DNA of 36,126 nucleotides, taken from assembly GCA_002303765.1 (NCBI GenBank), contig DBCB01000013.1, positions 21,562 to 57,687 on the forward strand, written 5' to 3'. Below, piece after piece: positions 15,893-22,778 of the stretch; positions within the stretch are counted from its first letter, which is position 1; the number at the start of each line of letters is the position of its first letter. Origin of the DNA: Planctomycetaceae bacterium UBA969. GTDB lineage: Bacteria; Planctomycetota; Planctomycetia; Gemmatales; Gemmataceae. The notes beneath the pieces were generated by a model, which was not told the origin of the DNA, did no database searches, and was given only the letters and a program-made list of their open reading frames with translations. The translations under genes and the position numbers were made by a program.

Positions 15893-16906
15893 ATGAAAAT
15901 CATTCGTAATGCTTTCACCTTGATTGAATTATTGGTAGTAATTGCCATCATAGCAATTCTTATAGGCCTTTTGTTGCCTGCGGTTCAAAAAGTGCGGGAA
16001 GCCGCTGCCCGCATGAGTTGCCAAAACAATCTTAAACAAATGGGCCTAGCTTGTCATAATTATGAATCAACATTCCAACAATTGCCTCCCGGGCAAGGGC
16101 CCCCGCCAATTTCCGATAATGGCACTAGTAGGCCTTCCCTTCAGTCAGTTATTCTTCCTTATTTGGAAGGCGCAAACCTTTATGCTTTGTTTAACTTTAA
16201 TTACGATGTTAATGGAAATGCTGCCCCTGCCCCCGCTGACCATGCCAAAGCTCGCATACAGGATGTAAAGGCATTTTTGTGCCCTTCTGATCCATCTGCT
16301 GCAAGAGTGTCAGGAAACCAAGGTCGTTGTAATTATTTTGGTAGTATTGGTAATTCGCCACAAGCACGTGAAACAGATAGGACAAGGATGGGGATTTTTA
16401 ATGTTCAAGTATCTGGTGGAACGCCTAGCTCTGGTGGCGCTGTTGTTACCAGTGTGGTTCGCATTTTAGATGTAAGTGATGGAACCAGCAACACTGCGAT
16501 GTTTAGCGAAATAAAAAGATCCATGCTGGCTTCTAATACAACACCTCCAGATCCTACCCATGTCTTAGCCATACCAAATTTGTCAGCTATATTGGATTAC
16601 CCTGCTACAGGCAATTGCGGCACAACTACCTCAATAAATTATGCAGGGTTGCAGTATTTTAGGGGTGCTGTGAATGCCACTTCGGTTTATAGCCACACCA
16701 TGGAAATCAATAGTAAAAAAACGGACTGCATAGATGCAAGCTTTACTAGGGCCCATCATGCTTCCCGCAGTTACCATACTGGAGGGGTGAACACTTGCTT
16801 TGTAGATGGAAGTGTTAAATTCATGAGGGATAATATTTCGTTATTGCTCTGGAAAAATCTAGGTACTAGATCTGGTGGGGAAGTTATCGATTCTAGTCAG
16901 TACTAA
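15893..16906 (+). CDS. DUF1559 pseudopilin-like protein
   Basis: A 337-aa protein with a type IV prepilin-like N-terminus: a short basic leader, FTLIELLVVIAIIAILIGL, then LPAVQKVREAAARMSCQNNLKQ. The middle is the DUF1559 (SBP_bac_10-like) domain, with LPPGQGPPP and LLCPSD-type segments, and the end has the H-x-DG signature (HTGGVNTCFVDGSVKFM). The Glu of FTLIEL is the residue used by prepilin peptidase and for methylation in pilins. DUF1559 genes are present in very large numbers in planctomycetes, the strongest taxonomic marker here; their role is poorly known but likely extracytoplasmic. No strong ribosome site precedes the ATG. It is a paralogue of the protein at 31920. Confidence 0.95.
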   Translation: MKIIRNAFTLIELLVVIAIIAILIGLLLPAVQKVREAAARMSCQNNLKQMGLACHNYESTFQQLPPGQGPPPISDNGTSRPSLQSVILPYLEGANLYALFNFNYDVNGNAAPAPADHAKARIQDVKAFLCPSDPSAARVSGNQGRCNYFGSIGNSPQARETDRTRMGIFNVQVSGGTPSSGGAVVTSVVRILDVSDGTSNTAMFSEIKRSMLASNTTPPDPTHVLAIPNLSAILDYPATGNCGTTTSINYAGLQYFRGAVNATSVYSHTMEINSKKTDCIDASFTRAHHASRSYHTGGVNTCFVDGSVKFMRDNISLLLWKNLGTRSGGEVIDSSQY

Positions 16907-17391
16907 ATACGAGCATTATAGTTTTTAACGCATTTAGACTTTTAAGTCCCAATCTTAACTTTAATAATTTTGCCAAATCAATTACATACTCTCTAATCTT
17001 TTATTCCTAACTTCATTATGTTCTTTATTGGAATAATAAAGTTTAGTTTGTTGCTGGAAATATAAGATGGACTAACTTACGCAATAGCTTCAAAATAACT
17101 GCTGAAATTGTTATCAAATCGATAACGTTTACGGCTTTTTGCAGGGCAAATCTAAGTTAAACCCTATGGCTTAGGCATCGACCTCTATAAAAGTCAAATT
17201 TTCTTTAATTTCTTCACTATTATATTGACATGGATTTGATCTGGCATTATCAAAGTAAGTAGTGGAATAGGGATAAAAAGCCTTGTTTTGCTCCTGCCTG
17301 GCCTCGATTTACTCATGTTTTAGCGAAAACTCGGTGTTTTCTCGTGGGTGTTTGGTGCTTTGAAGGGGGTTTCGTTTCAAGGGGTTTTAGA
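16907..17391. other. 485-nt AT-rich intergenic region with long cytochrome leader
   Basis: No convincing gene is seen. The region is AT-rich and holds small inverted repeats, such as GTTATC-AAATC-GATAAC (17110-17126). It also contains the promoter at 17225-17253 and, after it, a leader of about 130 nt before the cytochrome ATG at 17392. The leader has a hairpin GAAAAC-TCGGT-GTTTTC (17325-17341) and two G-rich patches, the second (AAGGGG) serving as ribosome site. I recognise no known riboswitch. Confidence 0.6.
17225..17253 (+). promoter_or_regulatory. Strong sigma-70-like promoter for the cytochrome genes
   Basis: A perfect TTGACA (17225-17230), a 17-nt spacer and TATCAA (17248-17253) make the best housekeeping-type promoter in the window. 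It reads towards the c-type cytochrome gene and implies a leader of about 130 nt. High expression would fit that gene's repetitive codon choice (mostly GCT for Ala, AAG for Lys). Confidence 0.6.
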
Positions 17392-17748
17392 ATGAAGAAT
17401 GTTAAGATGTTTACTCTTGCAGCTATGTTTTTAGCTGTTGTTGGTTTCAGCCTCAATGCAGCTGCTGACTCCAAGTCCATCAAGGAAATTATGAAGGGTG
17501 GCAATTTCAAGAAGTGCTGCGAAGCTGCTTCCAAGAAAGATGCTTCTGATGCTGACAAGAAGGCTTTCGCTGAACTTTGCGAATCCTTGGCAGCCAACAA
17601 ATGCCCAAAGGGCGATGCTGCTTCTTGGAAAGCCAAGACTGAAGCTTTGGTTTCTGCTAGCAAGGCTTTGGTAGCTGGCGATAAAGATGCAGGCAAAAAA
17701 GTTAGCGCTGCTGCTAACTGCAAAGCTTGCCACGATGTTCACAAGTAA
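17392..17748 (+). CDS. Small exported c-type cytochrome, class II-like, Cys-rich
   Basis: A 118-aa protein with a signal peptide (MFTLAAMFLAVVGFSLNAAA) and one heme-binding motif at the extreme C-terminus, Cys110-x-x-Cys113-His114 (CKACHDVHK), on a mostly helical chain. A C-terminal CxxCH is the layout of class II cytochromes (c', c556). Met34 in IKEIM is conserved in the neighbour and could be the distal ligand. Four further cysteines (42, 43, 63 and 71), absent from the neighbour, suggest disulfides or a second metal site. AAGGGG precedes the ATG at 17392; an upstream in-frame start at 17344 lacks support. It shares IKEIM, KGDAASW and CxxCHxxHK with the next gene and is its paralogue. Confidence 0.88.
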   Translation: MKNVKMFTLAAMFLAVVGFSLNAAADSKSIKEIMKGGNFKKCCEAASKKDASDADKKAFAELCESLAANKCPKGDAASWKAKTEALVSASKALVAGDKDAGKKVSAAANCKACHDVHK

Positions 17749-17774
17749 GCTTTAGCCAAATATTGGCGTTCACA

Positions 17775-17817
17775 AAAAGCAGGTCCACAGGTTATGCTGG
17801 GATCTGCTTTTATTTTT
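17775..17817 (+). terminator. Intrinsic terminator between the two cytochrome genes
   Basis: A 12-bp stem, AAAAGCAGGTCC (17775-17786) with GGATCTGCTTTT (17800-17811), contains one G-U pair and a 13-nt loop, and is followed by ATTTTT. It sits 27 nt after the first cytochrome stop and before the second cytochrome ATG. It should make the first transcript mostly monocistronic, with the second gene expressed by read-through or its own promoter. Confidence 0.75.
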
Positions 17818-17850
17818 GAAGCACGATTATTTGCCTGGAGGAACCAACCC

Positions 17851-18249
17851 ATGAAAATTACCACATCCTTTTCTATCGCAACCTTGGCCACACTTTTAAT
17901 CACTCACTTTTTATTCGCTCAGGCAACTGATATTAAAGAAATCATGACAAAAGCCAATAAAGCTGGCGGTCTCTTTCCCCAGATTCAAAAAGGCTTGAAA
18001 GCCCCCGCTCCTAACTGGGCCAATCTTAAAAATGATTCTGATGAACTTGTTTCCCTTGCTACCATGCTGGGCAAAAGCAAGCCACCAAAGGGCGATGCTG
18101 CTTCTTGGGCAACCATGTCTAAAGGTTATTTGGATGAAGCCACTGCTTTAAAAACAGCCATCGCTGCCATGAACAAAGCGGGCGCTGATGCCGCCATTGG
18201 CAAGTTGGCCACTTCCTGCACAGGTTGCCATAAAGCTCATAAGAACTAG
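17851..18249 (+). CDS. Small exported c-type cytochrome, class II-like
   Basis: A 132-aa protein with a signal peptide (FSIATLATLLITHFLFAQA) and a single C-terminal heme motif Cys123-x-x-Cys126-His127 (CTGCHKAHKN). The mature chain is helical, as in four-helix class II cytochromes, and Met32 in IKEIM is a candidate distal ligand. It is a paralogue of the previous gene, sharing KGDAASW, but lacks the extra cysteines and has a Pro-containing insert (LKAPAPNWANL). GGAGG stands before the ATG at 17851; the longer in-frame start at 17794 lies inside the terminator and is rejected. The electron-transfer partner is unknown. Confidence 0.88.
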   Translation: MKITTSFSIATLATLLITHFLFAQATDIKEIMTKANKAGGLFPQIQKGLKAPAPNWANLKNDSDELVSLATMLGKSKPPKGDAASWATMSKGYLDEATALKTAIAAMNKAGADAAIGKLATSCTGCHKAHKN

Positions 18250-18321
18250 TTTAAGCCTGGTTAATTTACCCCTGTCTTACAAAGCCGGATGAGTAAGCGG
18301 CGAAGAAATTTCCTCTTCCAA

Positions 18322-18609
18322 TGAGCGGCGGATGTTAATCCGCTGGTGCGTGCCCTTTTGCGAGGAAAGAGTACCGAAAAGAAGAAGACATAGCCACGGA
18401 ATTACACGGAATCACACGAAAAAGAAGAAGAAGAAAAGTGGCGATCTCTTTTCTTCACTTGTCTTCCTTTGCGTACTTTGCGTCTTGGCGGTAAGTGTTT
18501 TTAAAAGAAGCAAAGCAGTCTTACCGCAAAGACGCAAAGACCGCGAAGAGGCAAAAAAATAGCTTCCCGGGTCCACTATCAGCACCAGCGGATTAACATC
18601 CGCCGCTCA
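18322..18609. repeat. 288-bp non-coding element bounded by 28-bp perfect inverted repeats
   Basis: The left arm 18322-18349 (TGAGCGGCGGATGTTAATCC...) and right arm 18582-18609 are exact reverse complements. Each arm is itself a hairpin, GCGGAT-GTTA-ATCCGC. Inside are three 10-bp tandem units (CACGGAATTA, CACGGAATCA, CACGAAAAAG; 18395-18424), an AAGAAG-rich stretch, and a second nested inverted repeat at 18476-18539. There is no transposase or plausible gene. The layout resembles a MITE or REP/BIME-type element and lies in a 467-nt gap between the cytochromes and a peptidase gene. Flanking duplications are not evident. Confidence 0.8.
18476..18539. repeat. Nested inverted repeat (CTTTGCGTCTT...GGTAAG)
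   Basis: CTTTGCGTCTTGGCGGTAAG at 18476-18495 pairs with CTTACCGCAAAGACGCAAAG at 18520-18539 at 19 of 20 positions around a 24-nt loop. It is centred within the larger inverted-repeat element, so transcripts could fold into a long two-level hairpin. Strings of this kind (TTTGCG...TCTTTGCGG) are familiar to me as interspersed non-coding repeats in environmental bacterial genomes; that recollection is unverified. Confidence 0.7.
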
Positions 18610-18624
18610 ATAAAACAAAAGGGT

Positions 18625-18643
18625 CCCTGAGCTTGCCGAAGGG
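18625..18643. repeat. REP-like CCCTGAGCTTGCCGAAGGG motif
   Basis: This 19-base imperfect palindrome (CCCT ... AGGG ends) lies 16 nt after the inverted-repeat element. It closely resembles the CCCTGAGC-TTGTCGAAGGG interspersed repeat seen in many unrelated bacterial genomes, from memory. Only one copy was noticed in the window. Confidence 0.45.
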
Positions 18644-18716
18644 GCTCTGAAAGCAACCATCGCTGATGGATATTTACGCAACCGGTAAGGATAAGTCCGT
18701 TGATAATGGGTGACAT

Positions 18717-20663
18717 CTATTTGCGTTCTTTAAGCAACTTGGTCACATGCTCCTTCATTGCAATAGAGCTTACCTTATGGTTGAGAACTTTTTGTGCTGC
18801 CGCTTCAAGTTCAGAAATCGGAGTCTCTGATATGCCATAAAGTGCATCGAAGTAATCCAAGGTCATCATCGCTCCAAAAACACTGACCTCAACAGGATCC
18901 AATACAGGGCGCAAAAGCTTGATCGCTTCTTTTCTTGCACCCAGCGCTTCGGCAGGCAATTTAATCGCCTCGAAATCTGTTGCAATGCGATTCCAAAGCC
19001 TGCCCTTCTCATAAAACGCAGCTACTAAAATTTGATCTCTTGTTCGTTTGATTGCTGTGCGATAATCCATCTGCCTGCGTGCAAACTCTGATGCCAGATC
19101 ATAAACTTTGGCCCGATAACTCAATGCCGAATAAGGCAATGCAATCGCCTTCATGAACAATGCATCAACCTCTTCTGCTCCGGATTTAGGATCTTTAACC
19201 GTTGCCTCCATGTTTAATAGCATTGCATTTTGATACTGATAAGTGCTGGCATTCGCATCAAGAAGAACTGATTGCGTAAGCACTTTGGCTTCAGGATATT
19301 TTCGCTGGGATATAGCAAGGGTGGCAAGAAGGTTTGATGCTTCTAAACGATAGAGCACGGGAGATCGTTCAGTGCGATAACGATTCGCAAGCTGTTCCAT
19401 TTCCTTGGGCTTGCTGCGATAGGATTTAATAAACTCATTTCGGAAGTTGTTGAAATGTGCGTTGCTTAAATCGCCTCTGTTCATGCCAGCATCGATAGTG
19501 GTGAAATTGGTTCGTACCCAAGCTTTAAGCAGGCCCGCTCCGTACGCTCGCGCCATATCAGAATCAAGTGCTGGCCTTACCTGCGTGTATGGCACCTCAA
19601 GAGTTGCTGCCATCTTGCAAGACTCAAGTGTCGCCATGTAGTGCGAATTGATTTTACGATTAACAGCACCAGGCTTGGTTGGGTCGATAAGAAAGTTTAA
19701 AGGCGTCATCACTTCTTGAGGGCGCTCTTCTTTTATCCAAGAAATCCACTCGTTGAGATTGTCTTTAACATGAGGAACTCCAAGGCCGAGAAAATGCATG
19801 GCTTCATGTATATCCCCTCTTAGCGCAGGGCAATGAAAATCAATTGCAAAATGAATCTTGTATTTGTTGGCTATATCAGAGATAGCCTGAATTTCAGGAT
19901 AAATTGGGTTATCGCCATAGTCGCGATTATGATCATGGGGCATACGATTTTTGCCCTGATCGCCTGCTTCAACACCATCTTTGTCCACAATAGGCACAGC
20001 AAATAAGACATGGCGTTTACGGAACTCTTTACCTGCGAGTGATTCAGAAAGTGCCTCTTGCAAGAAACCCTCAAGCACATAACTTGCAGTTGATTCACAG
20101 GCATGATGCCTGGCAGTGACTAAGATCGGGGAAACACCCGGGCCGGGTTTTCCTATTTTCAGCAGATCAACAGAAGTTCCCTTGCGGGTCTTGGTTAATT
20201 CACTCTTTACCAGAAAAGGGTTGGCTGCATTCTTGATGATAAAAGCATCAAGATCGTGCTGCAGATAAGGGATAGCAACACTAAAGCGTGCCCGCTGGTT
20301 AACTTTGGTGAATTCATAGGTGAAGCGCTCTGCCTGGGGTGTCATTTCGACATTTTCAGTTCCGAGATAGTTCCATGATTTTCCCTCATCGATACTTACT
20401 GCTGGGCCACGCACCCCGATTTTCTGTGGCTTCCCCATATTGAACAGAACCTTCCCCGGGTTCGCAACCGTGGCATCAAAACACCAATAGAACCAAGGTT
20501 GCCCGCCCCGCAGGTCGGTACCCAGATGAATGGTTCGGCCATCAATTTTTTCCACAACAACATTTCCACCAGGAAACGATGTGCTGATCCTCACCTCTTC
20601 GCCATGAACTTGCATTGATGCAAATAAAACAATCACTGAGGTAATTATGGAAAACATATTCAT
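18717..20663 (-). CDS. Exported M14 zinc carboxypeptidase-like protein
   Basis: A 648-aa protein with a signal peptide (MFSIITSVIVLFASMQVHG). The M14 zinc site is visible: His187 and Glu190 in ARHHACES (HxxE), a distal His277 in AIDFHCPALRGD, and the catalytic Glu356 in TLEVPYTQ. NRDYGDNPIYPE is also typical of deacylase- or carboxypeptidase-like M14 members. An N-terminal beta domain (FPGGNVVVEKIDG...) precedes the catalytic domain, and about 270 residues of helical, TPR-like sequence follow it, much longer than a usual M14 enzyme. The frame extends to an ATG at 20777, but the ATG at 20663 has GGAGAA upstream and begins the signal peptide. It is divergent from the next gene. Confidence 0.88.
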   Translation of the reverse strand: MNMFSIITSVIVLFASMQVHGEEVRISTSFPGGNVVVEKIDGRTIHLGTDLRGGQPWFYWCFDATVANPGKVLFNMGKPQKIGVRGPAVSIDEGKSWNYLGTENVEMTPQAERFTYEFTKVNQRARFSVAIPYLQHDLDAFIIKNAANPFLVKSELTKTRKGTSVDLLKIGKPGPGVSPILVTARHHACESTASYVLEGFLQEALSESLAGKEFRKRHVLFAVPIVDKDGVEAGDQGKNRMPHDHNRDYGDNPIYPEIQAISDIANKYKIHFAIDFHCPALRGDIHEAMHFLGLGVPHVKDNLNEWISWIKEERPQEVMTPLNFLIDPTKPGAVNRKINSHYMATLESCKMAATLEVPYTQVRPALDSDMARAYGAGLLKAWVRTNFTTIDAGMNRGDLSNAHFNNFRNEFIKSYRSKPKEMEQLANRYRTERSPVLYRLEASNLLATLAISQRKYPEAKVLTQSVLLDANASTYQYQNAMLLNMEATVKDPKSGAEEVDALFMKAIALPYSALSYRAKVYDLASEFARRQMDYRTAIKRTRDQILVAAFYEKGRLWNRIATDFEAIKLPAEALGARKEAIKLLRPVLDPVEVSVFGAMMTLDYFDALYGISETPISELEAAAQKVLNHKVSSIAMKEHVTKLLKERK

Positions 20664-20768
20664 GATCGTCGGTTCTCCGTGTTGATCCTTCGTGCATTCT
20701 TTTCCAACAAATGATAAGCTTGAAGTCATGGGTTGACTATTTCCATGTACTTTATCACGGGTCGAACA

Positions 20769-21188
20769 ATGAAACACTTCTTATGTGCCTTATCAGTGAT
20801 TATGGTTGGGTTTGTTTTAAATGCGAATGCACAAGATAGAAAGCCATTGGAAACTTTAAAAGAATGGCGTGGCGATAATCCAAACGAAGGTTTGACCAAA
20901 GACTCTCCTAAGTTTATCACCAACGCCAAGGATCTTGAAAAGCTATGGAAGGCATGGGATATCAAGGAAAAAATTGCGGAGATTGATTTTGCTAAAGAGA
21001 TACTTTTGGTTGAAACCACCCGAGGCAGCAGGCTTAATCTAAAGGCAACACTTGATGAAAAAGGAGACCTGCAACTCTTGGGCTTAGCTACAAGAGACCT
21101 AAGGCCGGGTTTCCGATACGTAATAATTTCGGTCAACAAAGCCGGTATTAAAACAATTGAAGGAAAAGCAATAACACCAGCGAATTAA
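20769..21188 (+). CDS. Small exported protein of unknown function
   Basis: A 139-aa protein with a signal peptide (LCALSVIMVGFVLNANA, probable cut before QDRK). The mature part has FITNAKDLEKLWKAWDI, then IDFAKEILLVETTRGSRLNL and GFRYVIISVNKAGIKTIEGK. This order, an LW helix, a xDFxKxxLL strand and a C-terminal hairpin, is reminiscent of PrcB-like domains, but the likeness is weak and no function is assigned. The ATG at 20769 begins the signal peptide; the earlier in-frame ATG at 20733 adds a non-signal stretch. The 105-nt gap to the divergent M14 gene must contain both promoters. Confidence 0.7.
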   Translation: MKHFLCALSVIMVGFVLNANAQDRKPLETLKEWRGDNPNEGLTKDSPKFITNAKDLEKLWKAWDIKEKIAEIDFAKEILLVETTRGSRLNLKATLDEKGDLQLLGLATRDLRPGFRYVIISVNKAGIKTIEGKAITPAN

Positions 21189-21330
21189 ATAATCCTCGTG
21201 AAAGTTTGAACATAGAGACTTAACTTGGAACGGAATTGGTAATCTAACCCACCCACTCGTCTTTTGATGATCCATAACTTTCAACCTTCCCTATACTACT
21301 TCTTTAGTCATCACCAAGCGGGATCCTATC

Positions 21331-21615
21331 ATGGGCATGGAAATCGAAGTAAAAGTTGCAGGATTGAACTGGAGTAAAATCTCCGGATCCATGGCAAAGT
21401 TTGAACCCAAAGGCACCATACGCATGGCTGATGGGCAATTGACTTTTCCTGACGAAGAACCAGCAGCAGACTGGAAAGAGTTGCGCATCGCATTGCCGGC
21501 AGGCATGGTTACTATTCGTAAAACCCCTACAGGAGCAACTCTTGTAACCTGGGGTAATGTAAGTCAAGAATTGATCGAGCAAAGAGATTTATTCGCAAAA
21601 ATGCTCGAAGAATAA
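21331..21615 (+). CDS. Small cytoplasmic protein of unknown function
   Basis: A 94-aa protein without signal peptide or membrane segment. It opens with alternating strands (MEIEVKVAGLNWSK, GTIRMADGQLTFP), continues with WKELRIALPAGMVTIRKTPTGATLVTW, and ends in a helix (SQELIEQRDLFAKMLEE). A small beta barrel capped by a helix is possible. GCGGGAT lies upstream of the ATG. It stands alone, 142 nt after the previous gene and convergent with the calpain gene (17-nt gap). I do not recognise the family; base composition is like the neighbours. Confidence 0.65.
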   Translation: MGMEIEVKVAGLNWSKISGSMAKFEPKGTIRMADGQLTFPDEEPAADWKELRIALPAGMVTIRKTPTGATLVTWGNVSQELIEQRDLFAKMLEE

Positions 21616-21632
21616 AGCGTGTAACCACCTCT

Positions 21633-22775
21633 TTATTTTTTATTGTTAATGGGCTTATTGGTTTCAACAAATAGATAATTGAAGAGGAATGAAAAGTCTC
21701 TGCTACTTATGGTAAAGACCCCTCCTTTGGTTTCATAACCATTAATAAAACCGAAAGGGCCCATGGGCTTAAAATCATTTCCATGGGGGTTCCAAAGTGT
21801 GATCAAATCTTTTGCTTCATCGTAATTAAGGATGGCGTAGGCATGACCAACAACAATTGCTGGTGGTGGTTTTTTAAGGTCAAAGGGAACACCCGCACCC
21901 ATCAAGCTTTTGTTTTTAACGCCTTTACCCAGAAGGTAGCGGATATTGAGAAGATCTTCCGGAAGGCCTGATTTCCACGCAATAGTATCAGTTTGATGGC
22001 CCGTAAGAAGAGAGATGGTTTCGCCTATATTTCCACCGTGCGAAATACGATCTAACCCAATTGCTGCAATATCCTCAGGCGTATTTGTTTTGTAAACTTC
22101 CCCATATGCCTCTTCAAGTACATTAATCCATGTGCCTTGATTTCCTGTACGTGAACCAAGCGCAATAACAGCTTCAGGAAGTTTATTGATGCGAATCGAA
22201 CGCCCATCAGGAAAATCAACCTTATTGGAACCATCTTCATTGGTTTTGATCATGTTTTTAATGGCATCAGGGTTTTGAAAGGCAAGGTTCCCCGCCATCG
22301 ATACAAAAAAACAGTTTCCCATATGCCCCTGAGAAATCCCCTCGATACCTAATTTCTTAGAACCAAACATATCCCGTGAAGAAGTAAAAAGATGCACGAG
22401 ATAAAACTCATATTCTTTTTGCATGTTAAAAATATTAGTGAGAGAGCCATTGGCAAACGCCATGGTTTCCTTAATGTCGCTGGTAAGCTCGTCAAGGGTT
22501 GCAGATTTTTTATCGGGTAACTTTAAAAACCAGAAGTGAGAAGTTGCAAGAGCAGCGGCCTCGATAGAACGAATAGATTCATCACGAATAAGAGCAGCAG
22601 CTTCACTGCGATCAAGGCGATCATTTTTATTGGCATCCCACTTGGGTAGAAATTGTTCCAAGGCTTTTTTATAAGAAGGGGCTTGAGCGGTGATCTTGGG
22701 TGCGACAGGTTGTTGCTGTGCAAATGCACATCCTACGAAAACAAAACTTAACAGGATCAACTGCAGTAACCGCAT
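21633..22775 (-). CDS. Exported calpain-family (C2) cysteine peptidase with EF-hand
   Basis: A 380-aa protein. The N-terminus (LLQLILLSFVFVGCAFAQ) is a signal peptide, with a possible lipobox (FVGC) or cleavage after AFA. Residues 47-58, DANKNDRLDRSE, fit an EF-hand calcium loop. The peptidase core has the calpain triad: Cys155 in SQGHMGNCFFVSMAG, His311 in VVGHAYAIL and Asn329 in LWNPHG. The family is best known as calcium-activated intracellular proteases of eukaryotes; here the enzyme is outside the cytoplasm, where calcium is plentiful. GGAGATG precedes the ATG. The DUF155 gene ends 3 nt upstream on the same strand, so the two are almost certainly co-transcribed. Confidence 0.9.
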   Translation of the reverse strand: MRLLQLILLSFVFVGCAFAQQQPVAPKITAQAPSYKKALEQFLPKWDANKNDRLDRSEAAALIRDESIRSIEAAALATSHFWFLKLPDKKSATLDELTSDIKETMAFANGSLTNIFNMQKEYEFYLVHLFTSSRDMFGSKKLGIEGISQGHMGNCFFVSMAGNLAFQNPDAIKNMIKTNEDGSNKVDFPDGRSIRINKLPEAVIALGSRTGNQGTWINVLEEAYGEVYKTNTPEDIAAIGLDRISHGGNIGETISLLTGHQTDTIAWKSGLPEDLLNIRYLLGKGVKNKSLMGAGVPFDLKKPPPAIVVGHAYAILNYDEAKDLITLWNPHGNDFKPMGPFGFINGYETKGGVFTISSRDFSFLFNYLFVETNKPINNKK

Positions 22776-22778
22776 GAA

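Noticed and set aside
17313..17723. 136-aa open frame opposite the first cytochrome gene
   Set aside because: It is the antisense of a gene with strongly biased codons (GCT, AAG), which keeps the other strand free of stops; the plus strand has a signal peptide and heme motif.
18332..18562. 76-aa open frame inside the inverted-repeat element
   Set aside because: It begins in the left inverted-repeat arm and translates the AAGAAG and TTTGCG repeats (KKKKKK, LCVLCVLAV); it has no ribosome site or recognisable family, so it is repeat sequence rather than a gene.
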